The notes beneath the pieces were generated by a model, which worked only from the letters and a program-made list of their open reading frames with translations, had not been told where the DNA came from and searched no databases. From positions 310,001-374,000 of the forward strand of contig NZ_JALAMS010000003.1 of NCBI RefSeq assembly GCF_026790145.1: DNA of 64,000 nucleotides, given 5' to 3'. How positions within the stretch are numbered: position 1 is the first letter of the stretch; every line of letters begins with the position of its first letter. The DNA comes from Bacillus_I endophytica_A. Lineage in GTDB: Bacteria > Bacillota > Bacilli > Bacillales > Bacillaceae_H. This document shows, in pieces, positions 32,170 to 41,062 of the stretch. The position numbers were made by a program, and so were the translations under genes.

Positions 32170-32876
32170 TAACTATTCACATCCTTTTTTGTGAAATGAA
32201 TGGTGCTAATCCATAATAAAATTAGACCAACAACAATGCCAAGGCAAACGTTAATAATGGGTTTATCCCACTGATTACTTAAAGAAGGCCAGCTCCAAAT
32301 GGTCCATCGCGGTAAAGCTCCTCCAAAAATAGAGCCAACAATTCCAATAGCAAGTGGAAGAGCTTGGTTATTTAGCACAACTGAAAGCCATAATTGTAGT
32401 GCTACAACCGGAAGTGAGGCTAAGAAAGGGTAAAAGCATGTTTTTAATAACAAGGCAATCGGAATATCAGTTCCAAACCCTAAGCTAATTCCAAGAATAA
32501 CAATGCCCATTGTGAGTAGAACGCACGATGTTGTTAATAAAATAAAAGCCAGAGAGAACTTCCCCATAAAAATTTTTGTTTTTGAAAGAGGAAGTGACAA
32601 TAAATGCTTCCACGATGTTGATTGATGTTCGAGAGATGAAATTAGTGAAGCAACAAGCGTAGTGCCAAGCATTAAAGCAAACACAGAGAGCATATTGGCT
32701 TCACCGATTAACCCTTTCCATAAATCATCTTTATAGACATCTGTTAAATAGTCATATCTCAGCCCAAAGTTTAAAGCTTCAAGAGCGATTACCCCAAAAG
32801 GTCCAAGAAAAACTAACCCCCATATCCACTTTCGCTTAATTTTAAGAAATTCGGCTTTTAAAAGTGCTTTGTACAT
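32169..32876 (-). CDS. ABC-2 permease, bacitracin/lantibiotic exporter type (first)
   Basis: The 235-residue protein is homologous to its neighbour: MYKALLKAEFLKIKRKWIWG at the start, and EHQSTSWKHLLSLPLSKTKIFMGK after the second membrane segment. Two different permeases plus one ATPase is the usual set-up of lantibiotic-immunity transporters. Its start lies 35 bp inside the end of the ATPase gene, which implies coupled translation. Confidence 0.85.
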   Translation of the reverse strand: MYKALLKAEFLKIKRKWIWGLVFLGPFGVIALEALNFGLRYDYLTDVYKDDLWKGLIGEANMLSVFALMLGTTLVASLISSLEHQSTSWKHLLSLPLSKTKIFMGKFSLAFILLTTSCVLLTMGIVILGISLGFGTDIPIALLLKTCFYPFLASLPVVALQLWLSVVLNNQALPLAIGIVGSIFGGALPRWTIWSWPSLSNQWDKPIINVCLGIVVGLILLWISTIHFTKKDVNS

Positions 32877-33780
32877 TTGTGCCTTCCTCCTTTATAAGGT
32901 CAAGGAAAATATCTTCTAGCGATTTTTTATTTTCTTCCACCCGATAAATGCTAATGCCGTGACGAACAAGGAGACTAATAACTTGCGCAATGGATTCATC
33001 CTCCGCTTCTACCATAATTTTTTCTTCCTCTCGATAAGCTTGAATTCCATATGAAACAATATGTTTAAACGTTTCTTCAGGAGAACTTGTTGTAAAAGAA
33101 ACAGAGGTAGAAGAGAATCGTCGCAGTTCTTCAATCCGGTCTTGGAAGATGAGTCGTCCTTTTGAAATGATTCCAACATATGTAGCCATTTGGTCAATCT
33201 CACTTAAAAGGTGACTTGAAACAATAATCGTAATACCGCGTTCTTTTGCAAGAGATTTAATGAGTGTACGAATCTCTAAAATGCCTTGTGGGTCAAGTCC
33301 GTTTGTTGGTTCATCTAAAATAAGTAATTTAGGATCTCCAAGAAGCGCAATCGCAATTCCCAGTCGCTGTTTCATTCCTAATGAATATTCTTTAACTTTC
33401 TTTTTGGCTGCTTTTTCAAGTCCTACAATCTCTAAAACTTCTTTAATTTTAGATTTTGGTGCTTTACGGAGAACACGGTAAACTTCTAAATTCTCAATAG
33501 CATTTAAATGTCCATAGTAGGATGGATTTTCAACAAGTGCACCAATTTCTTTTAATGCTTCAATACGATTTTGGCGCAAATCTTTGCCAAAAACTGAAAT
33601 AGAACCATGAGAAGGTTTGATTAAACCTAGGAGCATTCGGATTGTTGTTGTTTTTCCAGCTCCATTAGGTCCCAAAAATCCATAAACTGCTCCACGTGGA
33701 ATTTGTAAATTAATACGATTTACAACCGCGTCACTTTTATATTTTTTCGTTAAATCATTTGCCGTTAAAATATTTTCCAT
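32842..33780 (-). CDS. ABC transporter ATPase, BcrA-like
   Basis: This 312-residue ATPase starts MENILTANDLTKKYKSDAVVN. It has Walker A GPNGAGKTT, the signature YSLGMKQRLGIAIALLG, Walker B LLILDEPTNGLDP and the switch His in VSSHLLSE. A C-terminal extension after residue 210 is typical of the BcrA group. The start at 33780 fits a GAGGTG site with seven-base spacing; upstream ATGs at 33786 and 33813 are less likely. The operon is divergent from a two-component system that probably controls it. Confidence 0.88.
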   Translation of the reverse strand: MENILTANDLTKKYKSDAVVNRINLQIPRGAVYGFLGPNGAGKTTTIRMLLGLIKPSHGSISVFGKDLRQNRIEALKEIGALVENPSYYGHLNAIENLEVYRVLRKAPKSKIKEVLEIVGLEKAAKKKVKEYSLGMKQRLGIAIALLGDPKLLILDEPTNGLDPQGILEIRTLIKSLAKERGITIIVSSHLLSEIDQMATYVGIISKGRLIFQDRIEELRRFSSTSVSFTTSSPEETFKHIVSYGIQAYREEEKIMVEAEDESIAQVISLLVRHGISIYRVEENKKSLEDIFLDLIKEEGTNVQSTFKSRIS

Positions 33781-33814
33781 TTTCATCACCTCATAAATCA
33801 GTGTAGACAGCAAA

Positions 33815-33853
33815 GGTTAATAACAGAGAAGGGGAAGGTTAAGTTTTGGTTAA
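33815..33853. promoter_or_regulatory. Three helically phased GGTTAA repeats
   Basis: GGTTAA occurs at 33815, 33837 and 33848, spaced 22 and 11 bp, so all three face the same side of the helix. A fourth copy is at 33914. OmpR-family regulators bind direct repeats of this kind. The array lies directly upstream of the ABC operon, whose possible -10 is TACACT on the minus strand at 33805-33800. Confidence 0.65.
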
Positions 33854-33862
33854 ATGTAGAAA

Positions 33863-33912
33863 AATAGTTTCCAACTTCCTTTTTTAGTTCTATCATAAGA
33901 TTAGAAACTATT
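33863..33912 (+). promoter_or_regulatory. Promoter of the two-component genes inside a split inverted repeat
   Basis: TTTCCA at 33868-33873 and TATCAT at 33891-33896 are 17 bp apart. The pair is framed by AATAGTTTC (33863-33871) and its reverse complement GAAACTATT (33904-33912). The repeat could be an autoregulatory operator. Confidence 0.5.
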
Positions 33913-33929
33913 AGGTTAAGGGTGGTTTT

Positions 33930-34601
33930 ATGAAAAACATCGTTTATATAGAAGATGATGAAACAATTGGGAGTTGGCTAAAGGAAGAGCTTGAAGACAA
34001 CGGGTATCATGTGTCATGGTATCTTTCAGACGAGGGCAGTGAAGAGGGAATGAAAAATGCTGACTTAGTCATTCTAGACGTGATGCTTCCAGGGCTTGAT
34101 GGGTTTACGCTCGGTCAGCGCTTTAAAAACAACTACAATGATGTGCCAATCATTATGCTGACCGCAAGAACGGCTCTTGATGACAAAGTGCAAGGGCTAA
34201 CATTTGCAGATGATTATTTAACAAAACCTTTTCATCCAAAAGAGCTAATGGCTCGTATGGAAGTGTTGCTCAGGCGTTATAATCGTCAGGAAGAAGATCG
34301 TAGAACAGTTGGGCACTTAGACGTTTATACCAAGCAACAGCGCGTCATTCGTAGAATTGATGGAGAAGAGATTATTCTTACAGGAAAACAACATCAGCTC
34401 TTCTTCTTTTTTACGCGTCATTTTAATCAAACTTTAACAAAGGAGCAAATTTTTGAAAGCGTGTGGAAGGATCCTTATATTGAAGGAGACAAGACACTTA
34501 CCGTTCATATCCGTCATCTTCGTGAAAAAATAGAGGAAGATCCAAGCAAACCAAAGGTGATTGAAACTATTCGTGGTATTGGGTATCGGATGAAAGCATG
34601 A
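33930..34601 (+). CDS. OmpR-family response regulator
   Basis: The 223-residue protein has a receiver domain with acidic pocket EDDE, phosphoacceptor Asp50 in VILDVMLP and Lys in LTKPFHPKEL. Its winged-helix output domain has FTRHFNQTLTKEQIFESVW and LTVHIRHLREKIEEDP. The gene is followed by its kinase with a 4-bp overlap and is divergent from the ABC genes. It probably activates that transporter when the kinase detects a membrane-active compound. Confidence 0.9.
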   Translation: MKNIVYIEDDETIGSWLKEELEDNGYHVSWYLSDEGSEEGMKNADLVILDVMLPGLDGFTLGQRFKNNYNDVPIIMLTARTALDDKVQGLTFADDYLTKPFHPKELMARMEVLLRRYNRQEEDRRTVGHLDVYTKQQRVIRRIDGEEIILTGKQHQLFFFFTRHFNQTLTKEQIFESVWKDPYIEGDKTLTVHIRHLREKIEEDPSKPKVIETIRGIGYRMKA

Positions 34602-35959
34602 GAAAGTTAAATTCGTTAACAGTACGGTATGTGCTCATTATTTTTATTGCATTAATTATGCTACCTCTTGCTTCCATTGTAAGTTCTAGTATCTATTTTG
34701 GGCCATGGTATGACGAGAAGAAGAGACCATATTATGATAGTCATAAAATCGTTAGTGAGTGGAATAAGGTAGCAAAAAAGTTAAATGCAAATGATATTGA
34801 AGGAATTCGTGAATCTTTTAATAAAATGAAAAGTAAATATAAAGATTCAGCTTTATTATATGTAGACGGAAAAGGACAAGAAGTAGTACGAGAAGGGAAA
34901 CTAGAAAACATCCCTTCTGAATGGAATATGCTGAACACAGTAGAATTTATGAAAACAAGTATTGATGGAGATCCATTTACAGTTGTTTCATATATTGGTG
35001 GGAACAAGGAAAATGGACTTGTTATTTTTCAAATTCCTCGAAGTTATATTACGCTTATCAAAGATGAATTTAGAAGTAATTATGAAAGCGTAACAGGGGC
35101 GGTTGCTTTATGTATTTTCCTTGTCTTTTTAGTGATTTCATGGTTTTTCTTCCGAAGCATTCGTAAAAGGCTTCTACGCCTTCAAGATGCAATGGAAATG
35201 CCAAATGCTCGAAATGTTCCTCCTAAAATACAAATATCAAGAAAAGATGAAATTGGAGCTCTTGAGCAATCGTTTAATAATATGCTTACGGCATTAGAAG
35301 AAAGTCAGCAAAATGAGCGTGAAGAAGAAAGTGCACGCCGCAAGCTTATTGCCGACCTTTCTCACGATTTGCGCACACCGCTCACCGCCCTAAAAGCGCA
35401 AATTTACTCTTTAAAGAAGGAAGTACACTCTCAGAAAGGTGAAGAAACAATTGCTCTTGCTGATGAAAAAATTCATTATTTAGGAGAGCTTATTGAAAAT
35501 CTTCTTTCTTATTCATTGCTCACCTCAAACAAATATCCATATAAGCCGGAGAAAACAGATATGGTGAGGCTTGTTCGTACAACAGTTGCCTGCTGGTATG
35601 ACCGCTTGGAAGAGGAAGGCTTTGAAGTGGACATAGAGATTCAAGGAGATGACATTAAAAGCAATATTGATGTGAACTGGTTCCAGCGTATGATTGATAA
35701 TGTCATTCAAAATGTGATTCGTCATGCAAAAGACGGTCAGTTTATTGGATTTTATATGGAAGGAAAAGGTGAAGAGTATAAAATATCAGTTGTAGATCAC
35801 GGTCCAGGATTTGCGAACACAAGTGGAAGCAAACATGGTCGAGGAATTGGGATGTCGATTATTGCTCTTATGGCTGAAGCGATGAATATTAAGTGGAAAG
35901 TAGACTCAAATAAAAATGGCACAACTTTTGAATTTTATTATAAGAATTCTTTACAATAA
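34598..35959 (+). CDS. Sensor histidine kinase with extracellular domain
   Basis: The 453-residue protein has a membrane segment at about 10-33 and an extracytoplasmic domain of about 130 residues. A second membrane segment (163-186) and a HAMP-like linker follow. The HisKA motif is LSHDLRTPL with His256, and the HATPase domain has NVIQNVIRHAK and DHGPGF. The sizeable outside domain differs from the short-loop BceS kinases, which sense through their transporter, so this kinase may bind a ligand directly. It pairs with the response regulator just upstream. Confidence 0.9.
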   Translation: MRKLNSLTVRYVLIIFIALIMLPLASIVSSSIYFGPWYDEKKRPYYDSHKIVSEWNKVAKKLNANDIEGIRESFNKMKSKYKDSALLYVDGKGQEVVREGKLENIPSEWNMLNTVEFMKTSIDGDPFTVVSYIGGNKENGLVIFQIPRSYITLIKDEFRSNYESVTGAVALCIFLVFLVISWFFFRSIRKRLLRLQDAMEMPNARNVPPKIQISRKDEIGALEQSFNNMLTALEESQQNEREEESARRKLIADLSHDLRTPLTALKAQIYSLKKEVHSQKGEETIALADEKIHYLGELIENLLSYSLLTSNKYPYKPEKTDMVRLVRTTVACWYDRLEEEGFEVDIEIQGDDIKSNIDVNWFQRMIDNVIQNVIRHAKDGQFIGFYMEGKGEEYKISVVDHGPGFANTSGSKHGRGIGMSIIALMAEAMNIKWKVDSNKNGTTFEFYYKNSLQ

Positions 35960-35971
35960 ATCTGATTTAAG

Positions 35972-36010
35972 AGCAAAAGCTCATCTTCTAGGAAGATGAG
36001 CTTTTGCTTA
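35972..36010. terminator. Terminator between the kinase and niaP
   Basis: AGCAAAAGCTCATCTTC and GAAGATGAGCTTTTGCT form a 17-bp perfect stem around TAG between convergent genes. The T-runs are short. Confidence 0.8.
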
Positions 36011-37210
36011 TTAAGCAAGTTTACGTTGTTTGGTTTCTGTTCCAAAAAAGGCAACAGCAACAACCCCAACGATAATAGACAGACAGAAGACGGTGAAGAT
36101 CGTGGCAACAGAAGATCCGCTGCTCATTAAATAGCCAACAGCAAGTGGACCTAAAATCCCACCAACTCTACCGAATGAAGCGGCCATTCCTGCGCCTGTT
36201 CCACGAACTTCAGTCGGATATTGCTCAGGCGTATAAGCATAAAGAGCTCCCCATGCTCCGAGATTAAAAAATGAAAGAAACATACCTGATGCGAGTAAAA
36301 GCGGTAATGTTTCGGCTGTACCGAATAAAAGAGCACTTGCGGCAGTTCCGAGTAGAAATGTTACAAGTACAAACTTGCGTCCAGCTCGTTCAATGAGCCA
36401 TGCAGCTGTAAAGTAACCTGGAAGCTGGGCAAGGGTCATAATAAGCACATATTCAAAGCTTTTAATAAGGCTAAAACCTTTCAACACCATAACGCTTGGC
36501 AGCCATAAAAACATACCATAATAAGAGAATACAACTGTAAACCAAAGCACCCAAAGGACAATCGTTTGTTTGCGAACCTCTTTCGACCATACCTTTGCAA
36601 TGTTTTGAGAAAATGAAGGTTTCTTCTCAAGTGCCAAATAGCGTGGTGAATCTGGTAAACCAATGCGTAGATACAACGCATAAAAAGCAGGAAGAGCTGT
36701 AATTAAAAGTGCAATTTGCCAGCCATACTTTGGAATAATAAAGTAGGAGATAAGAGCAGCAAGCAACCAGCCGAAAGCCCAGAAGCTTTCAAGCAACACA
36801 ACTGTTTTCCCTCTTTTTTCTGGAGCAACGGTTTCAGAAACAAGTGTAGAAGCAACAGGAAGTTCCCCGCCAAGCCCCATACCGATAAAGAAGCGTAATA
36901 ATAAAAATACAAACAATGTTGGAGCAAGTGCTGATAAGCCACTTCCAATTGAAAAAAGTAAGAGCGTTATAATAAAGACAGGTTTTCGACCAATTCGATC
37001 AGCTAAAAGTCCAAAAAGCAGGGCCCCAACAGCCATACCAATTGAATTAACGCTTCCAATCCAGCTCATCTCTTCAGGTGTAAGTTTCCATTCAATTTGT
37101 AAAGCAGCAATAATAAAGGAAAGAATTCCGACGTCTAGGGCATCGAACATCCACCCAAGCCCAGCAACTCCAAGCAGTTTTCGCTCAGATAGGGATTTTT
37201 GTGCCTTCAT
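36011..37210 (-). CDS. niaP: Niacin permease NiaP (MFS)
   Basis: The 399-residue transporter has 12 membrane segments and closely resembles B. subtilis NiaP. The start is SLSERKLLGVAGLGWMFDALDVG, with the MFS motifs GLLADRIGRKPVF and RFFIGMGLGGELPVASTLVSE, then YAYTPEQYPTEVRGTGAG. It imports nicotinate for NAD synthesis. An operator-like palindrome lies inside its promoter, which fits control by the niacin repressor NiaR. A CAGGAGATG site precedes the ATG. Confidence 0.9.
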   Translation of the reverse strand: MKAQKSLSERKLLGVAGLGWMFDALDVGILSFIIAALQIEWKLTPEEMSWIGSVNSIGMAVGALLFGLLADRIGRKPVFIITLLLFSIGSGLSALAPTLFVFLLLRFFIGMGLGGELPVASTLVSETVAPEKRGKTVVLLESFWAFGWLLAALISYFIIPKYGWQIALLITALPAFYALYLRIGLPDSPRYLALEKKPSFSQNIAKVWSKEVRKQTIVLWVLWFTVVFSYYGMFLWLPSVMVLKGFSLIKSFEYVLIMTLAQLPGYFTAAWLIERAGRKFVLVTFLLGTAASALLFGTAETLPLLLASGMFLSFFNLGAWGALYAYTPEQYPTEVRGTGAGMAASFGRVGGILGPLAVGYLMSSGSSVATIFTVFCLSIIVGVVAVAFFGTETKQRKLA

Positions 37211-37260
37211 ATTCTTTTCATCTCCTGTATAGATTAATGTAGATACATATGCTGATTAAT

Positions 37261-37289
37261 AGTTTACATGTGTCTTTACACTTTGTCAC
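37261..37289 (-). promoter_or_regulatory. niaP promoter with NiaR-like operator in the spacer
   Basis: On the minus strand GTGACA (37289-37284) and TAAACT (37266-37261) are 17 bp apart. The spacer contains the palindrome GTGT-AAAG-ACAC (37270-37281), similar to published NiaR sites. A repressor bound there would block RNA polymerase. Confidence 0.6.
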
Positions 37290-37319
37290 TAGATAGTTCG
37301 AAAATAATAAAAAACAGAA

Positions 37320-37348
37320 TTTACTAATTATTTAGAAAAATATATAAT
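37320..37348 (+). promoter_or_regulatory. Promoter of the DUF485-symporter genes
   Basis: TTTACT at 37320-37325 and an exact TATAAT at 37343-37348 are 17 bp apart. Confidence 0.65.
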
Positions 37349-37410
37349 AGATGTATCTCTGTGGAAGGAGGGAAATTTGGAGGAGGAATGAACAATAAGG
37401 GGGAGTTGTT

Positions 37411-37743
37411 GTGGAAGGGAAAAAAGTGAAGTTAGAGAGGGAAGAACAAGAATTAGATTACACGGAGCTTGTCCAATCTCCAACATTTCAACGGCTTATG
37501 CGTGAAAAACGTCGTTTTATTTTACCTTTTTCACTATTCTTTTTAGCTTTTTATTTCACACTACCTGTTTTAACTGCCTATTTTACATTCTTAAATGAGA
37601 CGGCTTTTTGGTCTTTAACATGGGCATGGTTTTTTGCATTTGCGCAATTCGTTATGACTTGGGCCCTCTGTATGATTTACACAAAGCGAGCTCAAAAGTT
37701 TGATGTGCTTGTAGAAGACCTAAAAAAAGAAGCTGGCCGTTAA
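37411..37743 (+). CDS. DUF485 membrane protein
   Basis: This 110-residue protein has the DUF485 pattern: an N-terminal YTELVQSPTFQRLMREKRRFILP, then two membrane segments, about 35-57 and 66-90. Such proteins are almost always encoded directly upstream of ActP-type symporters (B. subtilis ywcB-ywcA, E. coli yjcH-actP). The same arrangement is seen here with a 15-bp gap. They may help assembly or function of the symporter. The start is GTG at 37411 behind a GGGGGAG site. Confidence 0.88.
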   Translation: MEGKKVKLEREEQELDYTELVQSPTFQRLMREKRRFILPFSLFFLAFYFTLPVLTAYFTFLNETAFWSLTWAWFFAFAQFVMTWALCMIYTKRAQKFDVLVEDLKKEAGR

Positions 37744-37758
37744 AGGGGGAAGTTTAGG

Positions 37759-39291
37759 ATGAACGTACTTGCTTTTTCATTATTTCTAGCAATTGTAGCT
37801 CTTACACTTATTATTACGTATTATGCCTCAAAACGAACAAAAACAACCAGCGACTTTTATACAGCAGATGGAAGTTTAACAGGATGGCAAAATGGATTAG
37901 CTATTGCAGGAGACTATATGTCGGCAGCTTCGTTCTTAGGAATTGCTGGAATGATAGCGATTTCAGGTTTTGATGGTTTTTTCTACAGCATTGGCTTTCT
38001 TGTTGCTTACCTTGTTGTTCTATACATTGTAGCAGAACCTCTAAGAAACCTTGGGAAATATACAATGGCAGATATGATTGCTGCCCGTTTTAACGAAAAA
38101 AAGGTACGTGGAGTTGCTGCTTTAAACACAATTACAATCTCTATTTTTTATATGATTGCTCAGCTTGTAGGAGCTGGTGGTCTCATTAAACTTCTTCTCG
38201 GAATTGATTATGTATATTCTGTTCTTATCGTAGGGGTTCTAATGACTATTTATGTTGTATTTGGCGGAATGACTGCTACAAGCTGGGTTCAAATTACAAA
38301 AGCTGTTTTACTTATGATTGGAACGTTTGTCATTTCTATTATTGTATTTTCAAGATTTGATTTTAGCATTGCTAAGATGTTCAGTGAGATGAAAAGTGCT
38401 ACACCGCTCGGAGAAAGTTTTCTTCATCCAGGTAATAAGTTTACAAATCCTCTTGATATGATTTCTCTTAACTTAGCTTTAGTACTTGGTACAGCAGGAC
38501 TTCCACATATTCTAATTCGCTTCTTTACTGTAAAGGATGCTATTACAGCTCGAAAATCAGTTGTTTATGCAACTTGGATTATTGGTATTTTCTATATTTT
38601 GACGATTTTCTTAGGGTTTGGAGCTGCGGCATTTGTAGGATTTGATAATATTACAGCAGCAGATGCAGCTGGAAATATGGCTGCTCCACTTCTAGCTCAA
38701 GTATTAGGAGGAGACTTTTTATTTGCTTTCGTTTCTGCTGTAGCTTTTGCGACGATTTTAGCAGTTGTTGCAGGGCTCGTTCTTTCAGCAGCTTCCGCTT
38801 TTGCACATGATTTTTATAGTCATATTGTAAGAAAAGGAAAAGCAACAGAAGGTGAACAAATTGTTGCTGCACGCTGGGCGTCAATTGGAGTTGCTGTCCT
38901 TTCCATCATATTAGCTCTATTCGCTCAAAAGCTTAATGTGGCATTTCTTGTAGCGCTTGCTTTTGCGGTTGCAGCAAGTGCTAACTTACCTATTATTTTA
39001 TTTACGATTTTTTGGAAACGTTTCAATACAACAGGTGCTGTCACAGGTATGCTTGTTGGATTAATTAGTTCTCTTGTTCTCGTCGTTGTAGGACCTAATG
39101 TTTGGTCTCCTGAGGTTGGGGGAGCTATTCTTGTAGGAGATCCACTCTTTTCATTAGCAAACCCTGGGATTGTGTCTATTCCACTCGGGTTCTTAGGTGC
39201 CTACCTTGGCACAATCTTCTCTAGTAAAAAAGCAGATCAGAAAAAATTTGACGAAATTCTGATTAAAGCAAATACAGGAATGAAAAACTAA
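37759..39291 (+). CDS. Sodium:solute symporter, acetate/carboxylate (ActP) type
   Basis: The 510-residue protein has about 13 membrane segments. Family blocks include KTTSDFYTADGSLTGWQNGLAIAGDYMSAASFLG, GKYTMADMIAARF and GTAGLPHILIRFFTV. Closest relatives are B. subtilis YwcA and ActP/MctP transporters for acetate, pyruvate and other monocarboxylates. The exact substrate cannot be read from sequence. The two-component system downstream is of a carboxylate-sensing type and may regulate it. An AAAGGGGGAAG site precedes the ATG. Confidence 0.88.
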   Translation: MNVLAFSLFLAIVALTLIITYYASKRTKTTSDFYTADGSLTGWQNGLAIAGDYMSAASFLGIAGMIAISGFDGFFYSIGFLVAYLVVLYIVAEPLRNLGKYTMADMIAARFNEKKVRGVAALNTITISIFYMIAQLVGAGGLIKLLLGIDYVYSVLIVGVLMTIYVVFGGMTATSWVQITKAVLLMIGTFVISIIVFSRFDFSIAKMFSEMKSATPLGESFLHPGNKFTNPLDMISLNLALVLGTAGLPHILIRFFTVKDAITARKSVVYATWIIGIFYILTIFLGFGAAAFVGFDNITAADAAGNMAAPLLAQVLGGDFLFAFVSAVAFATILAVVAGLVLSAASAFAHDFYSHIVRKGKATEGEQIVAARWASIGVAVLSIILALFAQKLNVAFLVALAFAVAASANLPIILFTIFWKRFNTTGAVTGMLVGLISSLVLVVVGPNVWSPEVGGAILVGDPLFSLANPGIVSIPLGFLGAYLGTIFSSKKADQKKFDEILIKANTGMKN

Positions 39292-39297
39292 GAAAGA

Positions 39298-39326
39298 AAG
39301 GCTGCCTTATTTGGCAGTCTTTTTTA
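39298..39326 (+). terminator. Terminator after the symporter gene
   Basis: GGCTGCC and GGCAGTC pair (one G-T) around TTATT, followed by TTTTTTA. Confidence 0.8.
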
Positions 39327-39460
39327 TATATTAAAACGATGCGCTTTCTTACGGAGGAGAATAGAAATTCCCGCTAAACGTTTTCTTTTAAGATCAAAAT
39401 AGTGATAGAATATAGTGTGATTAAAACAGCCCAATTGACAAGAGGCGGGGGTGAAGGTCG

Positions 39461-41062
39461 ATGTTCAAGCATCGCCTAAAGTTAAGCTCTAGTATTATCA
39501 TCTTTGTTTGTGTTGTTGTTATTTTGTCTCTATTTTTAACAGACACTTTAATTAGTCGAACCATTACTAAAACGATTCGAACAGATCAAGAAGAAAAAGC
39601 AATGAACGTAGCCCGAACTGTTGCGCTTTCTCCTGTTATTCGAGAAGAGCTCTTACATAAAGAAGAAAGCAAGGAGATTCAGGAGTATACAAAAGATATT
39701 CAAAAAGCCACAAAAGTGGAATTTGTCGTTGTTATTGATATGAAAGGCATTCGTAAATCACATCCAAATCCAAAAAATATTGGCAAGAAGTTTTCAGGGG
39801 GAGATGAAAAAGAAGTTCTAGAAGGAAAAGAAACTATCTCTATTTCAGAAGGAACACTTGGCATGTCTTCCCGCTCTTTCACACCTGTAATGGATGAGAA
39901 CGGAAAACAAATTGGGGCTGTTGCTGTAGGAACTTCTCTGAATAAGATTGAACAAGCTTTGCAAAAAGCTCATGATAGCATTTTAGTCGGGTCTATTGTT
40001 GGTCTTATCATTGGAGTTCTTGGAGCCATTTTGCTTGCTCGTTATATTAAAAAGACTCTTTTTGGGCTTGAACCATATGCAATTGCTAAAATATTAGAAG
40101 AGCGAAATACAATGCTTCAGTCTGCTCATGAAGGTATTGTTGCTGTTGACCGAGATGGTAAGATTACGCTTGTTAACCGCTCTGCTCTGCGTCTTTTTCA
40201 AAGAGCAGGCTTATCAAATGAGCCAATTGGGAAGGCTGTAGACGAATATCTGCCCGTATCAAAACTAAGCACTATTTTGAAAAAAAGACAGGTTCAGTTA
40301 GATGAAGAGATTAATATTAATGGGGTTTCAATGCTTGTGAACAGAGTTCCGCTTATTTTGGAAGATAAAGTTGTTGGAGCTATCTCAACACTTCGCGATA
40401 AGACAGAAGTGAACCAGCTAGCAGAGCAGTTAACAGGAGTACGACTTTATGCAGAAGCGTTGAGAGCACAATCACATGAGTTTAAAAATAAACTTCACGT
40501 AATTTTAGGGATGACCCAAATGGGATATTATGATGAGCTATCTGATTACATTAACCAGCTTGTAAATCATCAAAATCAAGAAGTTGGGCTTGTGATGAAA
40601 CATATTAAGAGCCCTGCGCTTGCTGGTTTTATTATCGGGAAATTAAGCTATGCGAGAGAAGAAAGAACAAGCTTGCAAATTGATAGTGAAACACCTATCC
40701 CTGAACCTAAATCACCAGAAGTAACTCACGAGCTTATTACAATCATCGGAAACTTAATTGATAATGCAATTGATGCTGTAGCAAAAGGGGAAAGAAAAGA
40801 AGTTACGGTTAATTTACACTATAAAAACAATCGTCTAACGATTGAAGTAAATGATACAGGGGCTGGCATTTCAGAAGAAGTCCAGAAAAATTTATTTGTT
40901 AAAGGCTTCTCCACAAAAGGAGACAATAGAGGAATAGGACTTTATTTGGTAGAGAGAAGTGTAAGAGAGCTTGGTGGCTATATTGACGTAGAGTCAATGC
41001 CTAGCGAAGGAACAACGTTTGTTGTAGAACTATTTTATGAACCTAGAGGTGAAGAAGCGTGA
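39461..41062 (+). CDS. DcuS/MalK/CitA-family sensor histidine kinase
   Basis: The 533-residue kinase has a first membrane segment at about 10-30 and an extracytoplasmic PAS-like domain (31-170). That domain carries VVVIDMKGIRKSHPNPKNIGKKF, the ligand-pocket region of carboxylate sensors. A second membrane segment (174-194) and a cytoplasmic PAS domain (about 215-320) follow. The kinase motif is SHEFKNKLHVILG with His339, and the HATPase domain has NLIDNAIDAV. It resembles B. subtilis MalK (malate), but CitS and DctS are relatives too, so the ligand is open. Its regulator overlaps it by 4 bp. Confidence 0.9.
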   Translation: MFKHRLKLSSSIIIFVCVVVILSLFLTDTLISRTITKTIRTDQEEKAMNVARTVALSPVIREELLHKEESKEIQEYTKDIQKATKVEFVVVIDMKGIRKSHPNPKNIGKKFSGGDEKEVLEGKETISISEGTLGMSSRSFTPVMDENGKQIGAVAVGTSLNKIEQALQKAHDSILVGSIVGLIIGVLGAILLARYIKKTLFGLEPYAIAKILEERNTMLQSAHEGIVAVDRDGKITLVNRSALRLFQRAGLSNEPIGKAVDEYLPVSKLSTILKKRQVQLDEEININGVSMLVNRVPLILEDKVVGAISTLRDKTEVNQLAEQLTGVRLYAEALRAQSHEFKNKLHVILGMTQMGYYDELSDYINQLVNHQNQEVGLVMKHIKSPALAGFIIGKLSYAREERTSLQIDSETPIPEPKSPEVTHELITIIGNLIDNAIDAVAKGERKEVTVNLHYKNNRLTIEVNDTGAGISEEVQKNLFVKGFSTKGDNRGIGLYLVERSVRELGGYIDVESMPSEGTTFVVELFYEPRGEEA

